A stretch of DNA of 64,000 nt from Chromobacterium haemolyticum. Lineage in GTDB: Bacteria; Pseudomonadota; Gammaproteobacteria; Burkholderiales; Chromobacteriaceae. The DNA lies in assembly GCF_002081825.1 (NCBI RefSeq), contig NZ_MUKU01000014.1, forward strand, positions 62,001 through 126,000, read 5' to 3'. This document shows positions 35,824 through 45,953 of this stretch, one piece after another (the first letter of the stretch is position 1; each line of letters begins with the position of its first letter). The translations under genes and the position numbers were made by a program. The notes beneath the pieces were generated by a model. The model was not told the origin of the DNA, did no database searches, and saw nothing but the letters and a program-made list of their open reading frames with translations.

Positions 35824-37960
35824 GGTCAGTTCCTTGCGCGGCTTCGGCCACATCCAGCAATGAGGTGTGGATCAGGTGCAGATCGGCCAGCGCGCGCTGA
35901 ATCTTCGCGGCGCGTTCGGGCTCCGCCAGCGCCAGATGGGCGCGCAGCACCGGACCGGCCGCCCGCATGGTGGCGATGGTCTGTTGCAGCTGTTCCGGCG
36001 ACGGGGAGGCGAAATAGCGTGCCAGCCGCGCTACGGTATGTTCCAGATCGGTGCGCAACTGCGGCGACGGCGATTCCGCGGTCAGGGTGCGCAGATTGAT
36101 GACCGCCAGCCCCAGTTCCAACAGGGTGATGGCCTGCGCGGTGATCGCCTGCTTGAGTTCGGCCTGGGCAGGACTCAGCGTGTTCAGCAGATTGAGCAGG
36201 TCGCGGATGCGGTTCTCGTAGCGTTGCTTCAAGTGCGGCAGCTTGGCGTCGCAGGCGCGGCGCGCCTCCCGCCACAAGGCGGCGGCGATGTGGCGCGGCG
36301 AACCCATGGTGTGTTCAGGCAGCACCAGTTGGAAAAAGGCCGCCGCCAGCGCCAATCCCAGAATGCGGGCGATGCCGTTGTTGAGAAAGGCGACGATGTC
36401 GTAATTCATCTGGTTTTGCGGGTTGACCGCATTGGCCAGCACGATGGTCATGCCGGCGCCGACGCCGGCGTACTTGGGTAGGCACTTCAGATAGCTGCCC
36501 AGCGCCAGAAAGGGCAGCAGGCCCAGCATCAGCATTGGAAAGCCGTTGCCCTGGCTCAGCAGCCAGAACAAGCTGACATAGGCCAGCGGCGTGCCCAGCG
36601 CGAAGCCGGTCAGGAATTGTTTGACCATCAGCACCGGCCGCGGCGAGGAGGCGGCCAGGCCGCAGAGCACGGTGGCCAGCAGCACCGCTTCCAGCGCGCT
36701 GGGCCAGGCCAGCCAGTACCAGGCGATGGACAGGGTGCCCAGGGTCAGCGCCGCGCGCACGCCGCCGGCTACGGCCACCGGCAGCGGGGTGCCCGGCACA
36801 TAGGCCGCCAGCGAGCTGATTTGCTGCGGCGTCTTGCTGGCGAAACCGTGGTAGACCCCGACGAAGGCGTACATTTCCTCAATGAAGCGGGTCAGCAGCT
36901 CGGTGGCGGTGTCGAAGTCTATGCGCCAGTGTTCGGCTTGCTCGCCGCCCGGCAATTGCGCGCGCGCGGCGTCGATGCGGCGCGGCCAGCCGGCGCGGAG
37001 GCGTCCTAACTGAGCCTCGGTGTCCTGGGCTTCCGCGGCGTTGCGCGCTGGGCCGTCGGGGCCGCTGAGCACGGCGGCCACCTCGGAGAACAAGGGCAGC
37101 AGCAGGCCGGGCAGCGGCGAATCGGCGTCGCGGCGCAGCCGCTCCATTTGCCGATGCAGAGTGTGAAAAGTGGTCAGCGCGGCCATGAAGGTGGCGTTGA
37201 AGGCGTGCAGCTGGTTGCTGCGCGAACGCACGTTGCCGGCTTCGAAGAAAGCGGTGGCGCGGCCGGCCTCCAGCGCGGCGATGTCGGCGGCGAATTTGAG
37301 CTGGGCCTGTTCCAGGTCGCGGGCATGCAGTTTCTGAGCCAGCGCGTCCTGACACAGCAGAATGAAGCGCAGATAGCGGCCGCGCACATTGCTGACCACC
37401 TGTTCGGCCTGATAGCGGGGAAACACGATGTCGTAGACCACCGCGCTGCAGATCAGGCCCAACGAGATTTCCGAGACTCGGGTCACCGCCAGATCAAACA
37501 CCGTCAGCGGATGGCCTATGGCCGGCAGCGCGATGATGCAGGCGGTGTAGCCGGCCAGCACGAAGCCGTAGGAGCGCGAGTTGCGGTACAAGGTGGCGCA
37601 GCCGGCGCACAGCCCTATCCATAGCGACAGCGCCGCCAGCAGCAAGATTGGCTGCGAGGCCAGCATGCCGACCAGGATCAAGGCCGCGGCGCAGCCGGCC
37701 AGCGTGCCCAGCAGCCGGTAAAAGCCTTTTTCCAGCACCAAGCCGCTTTGCGGCGAACCGACGATGAGCACGGTGATCAGCGCGGTGCCCGGTGAGTCGA
37801 AGCCCAGGCGGAAGGCGAGCCACAAGGCGGCGAAACCGGCGAGCAGCGTTTTGAGGATGAAGATCCAGCGCTCGCCCTCCAGGCGCAGCCAGTCTTGACC
37901 TGCGCTGCGTAGCGCTCGGCCCAGCAAACGGCGCCGGGCGGCGAGGCTAGCCGTGGTCAT
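35813..37960 (-). CDS. FUSC-family inner-membrane exporter (AaeB-like)
   Basis: This 715-residue protein has two blocks of about five membrane helices (residues about 35-170 and 390-530), each followed by a helical cytosolic region. The motif FDSPGTALITVLIVGSPQSG is typical of the fusaric-acid-resistance/AaeB family, which exports aromatic carboxylic acids. It overlaps both the MarR gene and DUF1656, so the operon is tightly coupled. The substrate is inferred from family only. Confidence 0.9.
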   Translation of the reverse strand: MTTASLAARRRLLGRALRSAGQDWLRLEGERWIFILKTLLAGFAALWLAFRLGFDSPGTALITVLIVGSPQSGLVLEKGFYRLLGTLAGCAAALILVGMLASQPILLLAALSLWIGLCAGCATLYRNSRSYGFVLAGYTACIIALPAIGHPLTVFDLAVTRVSEISLGLICSAVVYDIVFPRYQAEQVVSNVRGRYLRFILLCQDALAQKLHARDLEQAQLKFAADIAALEAGRATAFFEAGNVRSRSNQLHAFNATFMAALTTFHTLHRQMERLRRDADSPLPGLLLPLFSEVAAVLSGPDGPARNAAEAQDTEAQLGRLRAGWPRRIDAARAQLPGGEQAEHWRIDFDTATELLTRFIEEMYAFVGVYHGFASKTPQQISSLAAYVPGTPLPVAVAGGVRAALTLGTLSIAWYWLAWPSALEAVLLATVLCGLAASSPRPVLMVKQFLTGFALGTPLAYVSLFWLLSQGNGFPMLMLGLLPFLALGSYLKCLPKYAGVGAGMTIVLANAVNPQNQMNYDIVAFLNNGIARILGLALAAAFFQLVLPEHTMGSPRHIAAALWREARRACDAKLPHLKQRYENRIRDLLNLLNTLSPAQAELKQAITAQAITLLELGLAVINLRTLTAESPSPQLRTDLEHTVARLARYFASPSPEQLQQTIATMRAAGPVLRAHLALAEPERAAKIQRALADLHLIHTSLLDVAEAAQGTDHDS

Positions 37961-38462
37961 CGTTGGATACCGCCCGGTTCAGATTGCCGAGCTGGCGCAG
38001 ATAGAACTGCTCCTGCTGTTGCATCTCCTCGGCGCTGAAGCCGTCGAAGGTATTTCCCAGATTGCCCCATACATCGGGCAGCAGTTTGCGGATGCGATCG
38101 CGGCCGGCCTCGCTGAGGGTGACGGCGACCGCGCGGCGGTCGTCGCTGAGGCCGCCGCGACGGATCAGGCCCTGCTTTTCCAGATCGTTGCAGATTCGGG
38201 TCATATTGGCCGGTTTTTGCGAGCAGGTTTCCGCCAGCGAGCCTGGCGTCATCGTTTCTTGTTCGGAGCCGTAGAGCACCGCCAGCACCAAGTAGCTGCT
38301 CTCGGTCAGCCCGTGTTTGCGCAGGGCGGCGTTGGTCAGGTCCTGGATGCGCTTTTGCACGTGATAGTTCAGCCGCGTCAGTGTGAGCAGCGATAGCGGG
38401 AATTCCGGAATCCTGGTCTTGACGCGTAGCAGGCGCTTGCGGGTTTCTTCGAAGTGACTCAT
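37947..38462 (-). CDS. MarR-family repressor of the efflux operon
   Basis: This 171-residue winged-helix protein has the MarR core LTESSYLVLAVLYG, SLAETCSQKPANMTRICNDLEKQGLIRR and the wing GLSDDRRAVAVTLSEAG. It overlaps NodT upstream and FUSC downstream. Two palindromic sites at 39896 and 39926 before the first gene are probable operators, pointing to autoregulation with release by an aromatic ligand. Confidence 0.92.
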   Translation of the reverse strand: MSHFEETRKRLLRVKTRIPEFPLSLLTLTRLNYHVQKRIQDLTNAALRKHGLTESSYLVLAVLYGSEQETMTPGSLAETCSQKPANMTRICNDLEKQGLIRRGGLSDDRRAVAVTLSEAGRDRIRKLLPDVWGNLGNTFDGFSAEEMQQQEQFYLRQLGNLNRAVSNDDHG

Positions 38463-39892
38463 TGGGCTTCTCCGTCGGCGATGGGGGGGTGGGGTTCAAT
38501 GCCGCCGCCCAGCGCGGCCATCAGCGCGGCGTAGCTGTCCAGGCGCTGGGCTTGGGCCTGCACGCGCTTTTGCCTAGCGGATAGTTCGCTCAGCCGCAGT
38601 TGTCGCACCGCGCTTTGATCGCTGAGTCCTGCGCGGTAAGCCTGTTCGGCCAATGTCCGCTCGCGGCTGACGGCGTCTAGCACCTGATCGGCCTGCCGGC
38701 TCTGCTGGTCCGCGGAACGGGCGTGGACGATGGCGCTGGCGGTTTCGCTCAAGGCGTTGATCAAGACGGCGTTGTAGCTTTCCACCGCCTGGTCGTAGGC
38801 GGCGGTTTGGGCGCGCAATTGGCCGCGGAGGCGGCCGCCTTCGAATATCGGCAGGCTGATCGCCGGCGCGAAGCCACGCAAAGCCGCGGCCGGGGACAGC
38901 AGATCGGCAAAACCTATCGCCTGATAGCCGACGAAGGCGCTGATGTTGATGTTGGGGTAGAAGGCGGTGCGCGCGACCTTGATGCGCGCGGCCTCGGCCT
39001 CTACCCGCCAGCGTTGCGCGCTCAGGTCCGGTCGTCGGCCCAGCAATTGGGCCGGCACCGCGGCGAGCGGGTCCAGCGGCTGATCCAGGCGCAGGGTTGG
39101 GCGGAGCGGACGGTTTTGGGTATCGGGCGTTTGGCCGCTGAGCGCGGCTAGCTGGTTGCCCAGGGTGGCGATGCTTTCGTCGATCTGTTCCAGCTGGGCG
39201 CGGGCTGTCGGCAACCTGCCGCGTTGCTGTTCCACTTCCGGTTGTGCGGTCAGCCCGGCGGCTTTGCGGCGCATGCTGAGATCCAGCAGCGCCTGCTGTT
39301 GTTGCAGCGCGGCTGCGGCCAGGTCTTTTTGCTGGTATTGCTCGGCCAGTTGCAGATACGCGCGGATGACGGCGGTTTCCAGGTTCAGCGCGCTCAATCG
39401 GGCGTCGGCCGCGGCCATCTGCGCGTCGCTCAGCGACGCCGACAAGGCTTGGCGTTCGCGTCCCCACGCGTCCAGATCGTAACTGAGGTTGACGGCGGCG
39501 CGAGTTTGCCAGTCGTAGTTGCCGTGACCCGCCGGCGGCACAAGATTTTTTTCAGCGTGCAACTGCCGAGTGCTTTGCCATTGAGCGTTGATTTGCGGTT
39601 GGGCGGCCGCGGTGCTGACCTCGCTTAGCGCCTGGGCCTGGCGCAACCGCGCTTCGGCGCCGCGCAGGCCTGGGTTGTCTTGCAAGGCCAGGCGGATCAG
39701 TTGTTCAAGCTGAGGGTCCCGCCATTGTCGCCACCAGTCCGCGGCGGGCATGCCGGCCCAGGGCGCGTTCAATGCCGGCGGCGTTTTAAGCTGGGATTCA
39801 GGCTTGACGGCGTCCATTTGGGCGCAGGCGCTAAGCATGAGCGCGCCGACAAGGGCGAGGGTGGCGGGAAACGGCTTCATCTGTTCATCCAT
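38459..39892 (-). CDS. NodT/OprM-family outer-membrane efflux lipoprotein
   Basis: This 477-residue TolC-like channel has a lipoprotein signal peptide whose lipobox LMLSAC predicts lipidation at Cys22. The NodT landmarks are WWRQWRDPQLEQLIRLALQDNPGL, LAGRRPDL-like LLGRRPDLSAQRW and FYPNINISAFVGYQ. It is the first gene of the efflux operon. The ATG at 39892 or the in-frame ATG at 39880 could start it; the second places the Arg/Lys-rich end directly at the signal core. Confidence 0.9.
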   Translation of the reverse strand: MDEQMKPFPATLALVGALMLSACAQMDAVKPESQLKTPPALNAPWAGMPAADWWRQWRDPQLEQLIRLALQDNPGLRGAEARLRQAQALSEVSTAAAQPQINAQWQSTRQLHAEKNLVPPAGHGNYDWQTRAAVNLSYDLDAWGRERQALSASLSDAQMAAADARLSALNLETAVIRAYLQLAEQYQQKDLAAAALQQQQALLDLSMRRKAAGLTAQPEVEQQRGRLPTARAQLEQIDESIATLGNQLAALSGQTPDTQNRPLRPTLRLDQPLDPLAAVPAQLLGRRPDLSAQRWRVEAEAARIKVARTAFYPNINISAFVGYQAIGFADLLSPAAALRGFAPAISLPIFEGGRLRGQLRAQTAAYDQAVESYNAVLINALSETASAIVHARSADQQSRQADQVLDAVSRERTLAEQAYRAGLSDQSAVRQLRLSELSARQKRVQAQAQRLDSYAALMAALGGGIEPHPPIADGEAQ

Positions 39893-39940
39893 GTTTTACA
39901 TCTGTGTATATTTTATTTGTTGATATTACATTTGTAAAAC
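39893..39940. promoter_or_regulatory. Paired MarR-type operator sites before the efflux operon
   Basis: TTACA-TT-TGTAA (39926-39937) is a perfect palindrome, and TTACA-TC-TGTGTA (39896-39908) is a near copy about 30 bp away. The outer words GTTTTACA and TGTAAAAC also mirror each other across 39893-39940. The AT-rich stretch between them could hold the promoter. The near site starts 4 bp from the first start codon. Confidence 0.7.
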
Positions 39941-40153
39941 AAAATTTGATGAAGCGCTGCAAGCCCGTCAAACCCAGGTTCTTGTTCATGCCGTTTGCGA
40001 CTGATGCAAATCAAGCACATGTCATTAAATATGGGCGACAGGGTAATGACGAGTGTATTATTTGGGTTTGCTTAATAAATATGGCGGATAAACCGGGTCG
40101 CACCGCGAGCTTGCGCCCGGTTTGCCGCATCGTCGGCGATTTTTGGAGACACC

Positions 40154-41788
40154 ATGCGAGCGGGCCTTTCCTTGAAGCAGCGTTTGTTGTTATTGATTTT
40201 TAGCGTGATTGCGTTGACTTGTCTGCTGGGCGGCCTGGTGCTGCGCAGCATGCACCAGCAAATGATGGCCGACCGGCAGGATTTGATTCGCGGGCAGGTG
40301 GAAAACGCCTTGAGCCTGGTGGCCAATTACGAGGAGCAGGCAGCGGCCGGCGCTTTGCCGGAGACGGAGGCGCAGCGCCAGGCTTTGCTGGCGCTGACCC
40401 GGCTGCGCTTTGCCGGCAAGGAGTATTTCTTCACCTTGGACAAGGGGCTGGTCTGGCTGGCGCACGGGGTCAATCCCAAGCTGGTGGGCAAGGATATGCA
40501 CGCGGTCAAGGATTCCAGCGGCAGCAGCCTGGGGGACAAGTTCGATCAAACCCTGCGTCAGGGGCAGGGCAAGGGCTTTGCGGAGTTCGTTTGGGACAAG
40601 CCCGGCTCGGCGGAGCCGCAACCCAAGCTGGCCTATTTGCAGTCCAGCCAGCGTTGGGGCTGGGTGGTGGGCACCGGCCTGTATATGGACGACGTATGGG
40701 CGGCCTTGCGCGTGCAATTGCTTGGCGTGGCGGTCCAGGTGCTGCTGATTGCCGCGGTGTGCGGCGGTTTGGGCTGGTGGTTGTTCCGCAGCGTGACGCG
40801 GCAACTGGGCGCGGAGCCCGCGCAGACCGCGGCCGTGGTGCGAGAAATCGCCGGCGGACGGCTGGATGTGCCGGTGCCGGTTCGAGCGGGCGACGAGGAC
40901 AGCTTGATGGCCAATATCGCCCATATGCAGCAGGCTTTGCGGCAGATGGTGGCGGACATCGTGGCCAGCGCCGGCGAACTGGGGCGTTTGAGCGGGGAGG
41001 TGGTGTCCGGCGCGCAGGCGGTGGCGGACAATTCCCAGCAGCAAAGCGAAAGCGCCACCTCGATGGCGGCGTCGATCGAAGAGCTGACGGTGAGCATCAA
41101 CCACATCTCCCAATACGCGCAGGACGCGCGTCAGGTATCGCAGCAGTCCGGCAGCTTGTCGGACGAGGGCGGCGAAGTGATCGCCAAGGCCGTGGCGGAG
41201 ATGAAGGGCATCAGCGAGACGGTGGACCTCACCGCCGGGGCGATCTCGGCGCTGGCGGACAAGACCGCCACCATCTCCCGCATCATGCAGGTGATCAAGG
41301 ATATTGCGGACCAGACCAATCTCCTGGCTTTGAACGCGGCCATCGAGGCGGCGCGCGCCGGCGAAACCGGCCGCGGTTTCGCGGTGGTGGCGGATGAGGT
41401 GCGCAAGCTGTCCGAACGCACCGCTCAGGCCACCGAGGAGATCGCCGGCATGATAGACGAGATCCAGCTCAGCTCCGATCAGTCGCGCGCCAATATGAGC
41501 CAGACCGTGGAGCGGGTGCGCGCCGGGCTGGCGCTGGCCGAGCAGGGCGGGGAGATGATTCAGCAAATCCGCGGCAGCGCCGGCCAGGTGGTGCAAGTGG
41601 TGCGCGATATCTCCCATGCGCTGCAGGAGCAAGGCGTGGCCAGCCAGGACATCGCCCGCCACGTGGAGCAGATCGCCCAGGTGGCCGCCGGCAACGCCGC
41701 CGCCGCCACCCAGGCGTCCAGCGGCATTCAGAGCATGGACGAGGTGACCGGCGGCCTGCGGCAGACGGTGGCCGGATTCCAGGTGTAG
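40154..41788 (+). CDS. Methyl-accepting chemotaxis protein
   Basis: This 544-residue chemoreceptor has TM1 (about 10-30), a periplasmic single-Cache domain ([27 protein letters not shown], then [14 protein letters not shown]), TM2 (about 190-212), a HAMP region and a signalling hairpin tip [38 protein letters not shown]. sCache_2 sensors often bind small organic acids. Upstream 40090-40133 holds an AAACCGGG/CCCGGTTT hairpin in the leader. No c-di-GMP riboswitch motif was seen. Confidence 0.95.
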   Translation: MRAGLSLKQRLLLLIFSVIALTCLLGGLVLRSMHQQMMADRQDLIRGQVENALSLVANYEEQAAAGALPETEAQRQALLALTRLRFAGKEYFFTLDKGLVWLAHGVNPKLVGKDMHAVKDSSGSSLGDKFDQTLRQGQGKGFAEFVWDKPGSAEPQPKLAYLQSSQRWGWVVGTGLYMDDVWAALRVQLLGVAVQVLLIAAVCGGLGWWLFRSVTRQLGAEPAQTAAVVREIAGGRLDVPVPVRAGDEDSLMANIAHMQQALRQMVADIVASAGELGRLSGEVVSGAQAVADNSQQQSESATSMAASIEELTVSINHISQYAQDARQVSQQSGSLSDEGGEVIAKAVAEMKGISETVDLTAGAISALADKTATISRIMQVIKDIADQTNLLALNAAIEAARAGETGRGFAVVADEVRKLSERTAQATEEIAGMIDEIQLSSDQSRANMSQTVERVRAGLALAEQGGEMIQQIRGSAGQVVQVVRDISHALQEQGVASQDIARHVEQIAQVAAGNAAAATQASSGIQSMDEVTGGLRQTVAGFQV

Positions 41789-41922
41789 CGCGGTAGACGG
41801 CGCGCGGCAGGCCGGCGAACAGATTCTTACGGGAAGTTTGCGTCTTGGCGATAGGGTTAAGAGCGGTTTGCCGCTACAATACCGCCTCGTTGAATAGACA
41901 CCAACCCGTACTGGAATTCAAG

Positions 41923-43542
41923 ATGTTGCGCATTACCGAATTGAAACTGCCGCTGGAACACGCCCCGGAAGAACTGAACGCCGCGATCGCGGCTTATCTG
42001 GCCGTGCCGGAGCAGGACATCCGCCAGGTCGTCGTCTTCAAGCGCAGCTACGACGCGCGCAAGGGCATGATGAACCTGGCCTACATCGTCGACATCGACG
42101 TGGCCAACGAGGCCCGTCTGCTGGTCCGCTTCAAGGCCGACAAGCACGTGATGCCGACGCCAGACACCCAATATCACTATGTGGGGCAGGCGCCGGAAAA
42201 CCTGGAGCGCCGCCCGGTGGTGGTGGGTTTCGGCCCCTGTGGCATCTTCGCCGCGCTGCTGCTGGCGCAGATGGGCTTCAAGCCCATCGTGCTGGAGCGC
42301 GGCAAGAAGGTGCGCGAGCGCACCAAGGACACTTGGGGCCTGTGGCGCAACAAGGTCTTGAACCCCGAGTCCAATGTGCAGTTCGGCGAAGGCGGCGCCG
42401 GCACCTTCTCCGACGGCAAACTGTACAGCCAGATCAAGGACCCGCGTCATCTGGGCCGCAAGGTGCTGACCGAGTTCGTCAAAGCCGGCGCGCCGGAGGA
42501 AATCCTCTACGTGGCCAAGCCGCATATCGGCACTTTCCGCCTGGTGAGCATGGTGGAAAAAATGCGAGCCGAGATCGAGGAACTGGGCGGTGAAATCCGC
42601 TTTCAGCAGCGCGTCGCCGACATTCATCTGGAAGACGGTCCGGACGGGCGCAAAGTGGCGCGCGGCCTGACCTTGGCCAGCGGCGAGCAGATCCGCGCCG
42701 ATCACATCGTGCTGGCCCTGGGCCACAGCGCGCGCGACAGTTTCGAGATGCTGCACGGCCACGGCGTGTATATGGAAGCCAAGCCGTTCTCGGTGGGCTT
42801 CCGCATCGAACACCCGCAGACGCTGATCGACAAGGCGCGCTGGGGCAAATACGCCGGCCACCCGCTATTGGGCGCGGCGGATTACAAGCTGGTGCACCAC
42901 GCCGGCAACGGCCGGGCGGTGTACAGCTTCTGCATGTGCCCGGGCGGCCAGGTGGTGGCCGCCACCTCGGAAGAGGGCCGCGTGGTGACCAACGGCATGA
43001 GCCAATACTCGCGCGCCGAGCGCAACGCCAATTCCGGCCTGGTGGTCAGCATCGGTCCGGACGATTATCCGGGCGATCCGCTGGCCGGCATCGCCTTCCA
43101 GCGCGAGCTGGAAAGCCGCGCCTACGTGCTGGGCGGCGGCACTTACGAAGCCCCGGCGCAACTGGTGGGCGACTTCCTGGCCGGAAGACCGTCCACTCAG
43201 GTGGGCTCGGTGTCGCCCTCCTATCAACCCGGCGTGCACTGGACGGATCTGGCCGCGGCCTTGCCGGATTATTGCATCGCGGCGATGCGCGAGGCGCTGC
43301 CGGAATTCGGTAAGAAGATCCGCGGCTACGATATGCACGACGCGGTGCTGACCGGGGTGGAAACCCGCACCAGCTCGCCGCTGCGCATCACTCGCGGAGA
43401 GGACTGCCAGAGCTTGAACGTGCGCGGCCTATACCCGGCCGGCGAGGGCGCGGGCTACGCCGGAGGGATTCTATCCGCCGGGGTGGACGGCATCAAGGTG
43501 GCGGAGGCGGTGGCGCAGGCCATCGCGGCGGAGCGCCGTTAA
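41923..43542 (+). CDS. FAD-dependent oxidoreductase (COG2509-type)
   Basis: This 539-residue protein has an N-terminal ~90-residue extension followed by a dinucleotide-binding site VVVGFGPCGIFAALLLAQMG, with the variant GxGxxG reading GFGPCG. Other blocks are NVQFGEGGAGTFSDGKLYS and, at the C terminus, the FAD motif GLYPAGEGAGYAGGILSAGVDG. This pattern fits the uncharacterised FAD-dependent dehydrogenase family. The frame opens at 41845, but the ATG at 41923 gives the usual MLRITELKLPL start. Substrate unknown. Confidence 0.88.
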   Translation: MLRITELKLPLEHAPEELNAAIAAYLAVPEQDIRQVVVFKRSYDARKGMMNLAYIVDIDVANEARLLVRFKADKHVMPTPDTQYHYVGQAPENLERRPVVVGFGPCGIFAALLLAQMGFKPIVLERGKKVRERTKDTWGLWRNKVLNPESNVQFGEGGAGTFSDGKLYSQIKDPRHLGRKVLTEFVKAGAPEEILYVAKPHIGTFRLVSMVEKMRAEIEELGGEIRFQQRVADIHLEDGPDGRKVARGLTLASGEQIRADHIVLALGHSARDSFEMLHGHGVYMEAKPFSVGFRIEHPQTLIDKARWGKYAGHPLLGAADYKLVHHAGNGRAVYSFCMCPGGQVVAATSEEGRVVTNGMSQYSRAERNANSGLVVSIGPDDYPGDPLAGIAFQRELESRAYVLGGGTYEAPAQLVGDFLAGRPSTQVGSVSPSYQPGVHWTDLAAALPDYCIAAMREALPEFGKKIRGYDMHDAVLTGVETRTSSPLRITRGEDCQSLNVRGLYPAGEGAGYAGGILSAGVDGIKVAEAVAQAIAAERR

Positions 43543-43606
43543 GGAGGGCGTTTAGGGATCATTGCCGCAATGTCTTGAATCCGCCGCTTGGCTGAGGACG
43601 CGCTGA

Positions 43607-43635
43607 AACGGCCCGCAATCGCGGGCCGTTGTCTT
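43607..43635. terminator. Hairpin between the FAD gene and DUF2182
   Basis: A 10-base perfect stem AACGGCCCGC/GCGGGCCGTT, loop AATC, then GTCTTTG. Convergent genes flank it. Confidence 0.7.
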
Positions 43636-43640
43636 TGGCG

Positions 43641-44402
43641 CTAGGGACTTCCCGTCGCATGGCCTTTCACGCCGCCTGAGCGCAAAGCTTTGGGAATGGG
43701 CAATAAGGGCGGCGCGCCCTCCGGCCGGCGGCGTTCCAGCAGCAGCCATAGGCCAATCGCCGCCATCAAGGGCAGATGCCCTGGCCCCGCGAGCAAAGGC
43801 GGCAACATCCAGGCCCAGCAGGCGCCCGCGCACCAGACGCCGGCGGCGAGGCCGGCGCGCAGCGCCGACAGCGCGGCCGGCCAGCCGAACGGCGACAGGC
43901 TGGGCTGGCGGTGGCAGGCTTGCAGGCAGCGCAGCCGCTGCGGCGCCGCCTGCCAGAGACCCGCTACGCCGCAGGCGACGACGAAGGCCTGCCACGGCGC
44001 GGCGCTGAAGGTCAACAGCGCCAAGCCGAGCAGGTGGAGCAGCGGGCCGGCGAGGAGCCAGGGCAGTAGATAGCCGCAGCAGAACATGGCCAGCGCCAGC
44101 GCGCGCTTGCGCGCCAGGCTGCGCAGCCACAGTTGCCGCAGCGGGTCGGCCAGCAGCGGCGCCATCATCGCCAGCAGCATCAACAGCCAGGATGGCAGCC
44201 ATTGCGCCGGCGGGTTCAGCCACAGCGCGCCGGTCAGCGCGTCCCAGCCGCCGCCGGGACGCTCCAGAACCCAGGCGCCGCAATAACCCGGCGCGGTCAG
44301 CCGCCGCTCCAGGACGATCAGGCCGAGCCAGCCCAAGAGGCTGGCGCAGCACAGCGGCCAGGGCGTGTCCCGCAGCGCGGCGATCAGGGTCTTGACCGGC
44401 AT
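43641..44402 (-). CDS. DUF2182 membrane protein (predicted metal-binding)
   Basis: This 253-residue integral membrane protein has about six helices. LLMLLAMMAPLLADPL and the later CHRQPSLSPFG...RAGLAAGVWCAGACWAWML match the DUF2182 pattern of Met/Cys/His-rich membrane helices. It starts 6 bp after the tyrosinase stop, on the same strand. Copper delivery or handling for tyrosinase is plausible from the Met/Cys/His content and the pairing, but unproven. Confidence 0.8.
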   Translation of the reverse strand: MPVKTLIAALRDTPWPLCCASLLGWLGLIVLERRLTAPGYCGAWVLERPGGGWDALTGALWLNPPAQWLPSWLLMLLAMMAPLLADPLRQLWLRSLARKRALALAMFCCGYLLPWLLAGPLLHLLGLALLTFSAAPWQAFVVACGVAGLWQAAPQRLRCLQACHRQPSLSPFGWPAALSALRAGLAAGVWCAGACWAWMLPPLLAGPGHLPLMAAIGLWLLLERRRPEGAPPLLPIPKALRSGGVKGHATGSP

Positions 44403-44408
44403 GGACGC

Positions 44409-45953
44409 TTACTGGCCGTGGCGGTAGACGCTGATGCGGCCTATCGTCACCTCGTCGTCGTCCTCGATCTCGGACACCGGCACTAGTTGCACCCCCATCG
44501 GCGCCGCGTCCAGCGTCTGGCTTTGACACATGCGGTCAACGATGTCGGTGATCTCCAGCGTCTGGCTGACGCCGTTGCCGCCGTGCTCGGCCAGCGAGGC
44601 CTTGCGCGCGCCGAACAGCGCGATAGTGCCGGCCAGGTTCTGCGGGTGCTGCGCCGGGTCGGCGCCCTGAGGCAGGCCGACGTAGACGTTGAACGTGCCG
44701 CCGTCCACTTTGCAGCGGATGTTCTCCAGGCTGAGAAAGACGCGGTCCGGTTCTTGCGGCGCCGCGCCTGGCTGGGCCTTGAACTGGCGGGCGGCGGCCT
44801 GGCAGGCCTGGAAGCTGCTCAGCACCTTGTTCTTGGCGTCGCTGTCCAGCTGCATCTGCGCGTGGACGGTGCTGTTGCCCAGTTTGATCGCCGCGGCGTT
44901 GGCGCCCAGCAGTTCGGTTTTCGGATTGGTCGCCATGGTGCTTGCCGCCGCGGTGTCGGGATGGATGGCCGCCAGCGTCTGCATGCGCTGCGCGACACGG
45001 CTGGCGCCGCCGAGAGGGTCCGATACGTCCTGGTAGACGTAGTTCAGGTTCGGCGCCTGGGTGTTGAGCATGTCCTTGGCGACAAAGGTGTAGCCGCTGC
45101 CGTTGGGGCGCGGCATCGCGAACTTGCGGTTGACCGGGCCTTCCAGCCAATTGTCGTTGCTGGGGTTCTTGTGGCCGGGATTGCGATTGAGCCACACCTG
45201 CCACAGCCGGTCGATATTGGAATGGTGAATCCAGAACACCGGGTCCAGGCCGGCCAAGTCCGGGTCCGACATCAAACCGTTGCGGCCGCCGATATTGGTG
45301 TGCACCGGGTTGTGCGGCAGGTTTTCCAGCCCGCCGCTATTGCCGCCGCCGTGCCAGAACGGCGTTTGTGGCCCGCCGTAGCCCGGCGGGATGCCGCTGG
45401 CGGTGCCGACGAACTGCGCGTCTTTCAGGGCGGTGAGCTGTACGGTTTCCGGGCGCAGCGTGATGTGATTGGGTTGGTTGTTCCAGCCGTAGCGTTGCGC
45501 CAGCCACAGCGGATTGGCGCTGCCGTCCGGCAAGGTCTTGGACTGGAAACAGGTGGGCAGGTCGCGCGCCTTGGCGTTGGCGCTGTCGCTGTAGTTCCAA
45601 TAGGGCAAGGCCCAGTCGGCGGGGCCGCCCAGCTTGACGATCTCCGCCAGCACAATGGCTTCGAAGGCCGCCAGATAGCCGCGGTGCCAGGGCATGAAAT
45701 ACCAGCTTTGGTGCTGGCATTGCCGCCAGTAGGTGTTTTGGTCGGCGGTGCTGGGCAGGGCCTCGCCGGCTTGCAGATAGCCGTGTTGTTGCCACAGCTG
45801 GGAATCAAAGCCGTGAATGGCGGCCAGATAGCGCCAGCTGGTGGAATCCTTGATCGGCCGTTTCTGCATTTCCCGCACTGCGCGCGCGTACCACAGCACG
45901 GTGGGATCCCAGGGATTGCTCATTTTCAAGATGTCTTTGCGGACGCGAGCCAT
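44409..45953 (-). CDS. Tyrosinase (type 3 copper protein)
   Basis: This 514-residue enzyme oxidises phenols to o-quinones, the first step of melanin formation. CuA ligands are His47, His81 and His90 (HQSWYFMPWHRGYLAAFE). CuB is seen in LPHNPVHTN (His214, His218) and DPVFWIHHSNIDRLW (His243/244). A ~220-residue C-terminal domain follows, perhaps a shielding domain as in hemocyanin-like and plant enzymes. No signal peptide or Tat motif is visible. GGAGAACGAC precedes the ATG. The DUF2182 gene follows by 6 bp. Confidence 0.93.
   Translation of the reverse strand: MARVRKDILKMSNPWDPTVLWYARAVREMQKRPIKDSTSWRYLAAIHGFDSQLWQQHGYLQAGEALPSTADQNTYWRQCQHQSWYFMPWHRGYLAAFEAIVLAEIVKLGGPADWALPYWNYSDSANAKARDLPTCFQSKTLPDGSANPLWLAQRYGWNNQPNHITLRPETVQLTALKDAQFVGTASGIPPGYGGPQTPFWHGGGNSGGLENLPHNPVHTNIGGRNGLMSDPDLAGLDPVFWIHHSNIDRLWQVWLNRNPGHKNPSNDNWLEGPVNRKFAMPRPNGSGYTFVAKDMLNTQAPNLNYVYQDVSDPLGGASRVAQRMQTLAAIHPDTAAASTMATNPKTELLGANAAAIKLGNSTVHAQMQLDSDAKNKVLSSFQACQAAARQFKAQPGAAPQEPDRVFLSLENIRCKVDGGTFNVYVGLPQGADPAQHPQNLAGTIALFGARKASLAEHGGNGVSQTLEITDIVDRMCQSQTLDAAPMGVQLVPVSEIEDDDEVTIGRISVYRHGQ

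Noticed and set aside
39950-40153. c-di-GMP riboswitch before the chemoreceptor
   Set aside because: Only a simple CCGGG hairpin is present; the GEMM core sequence was not found.
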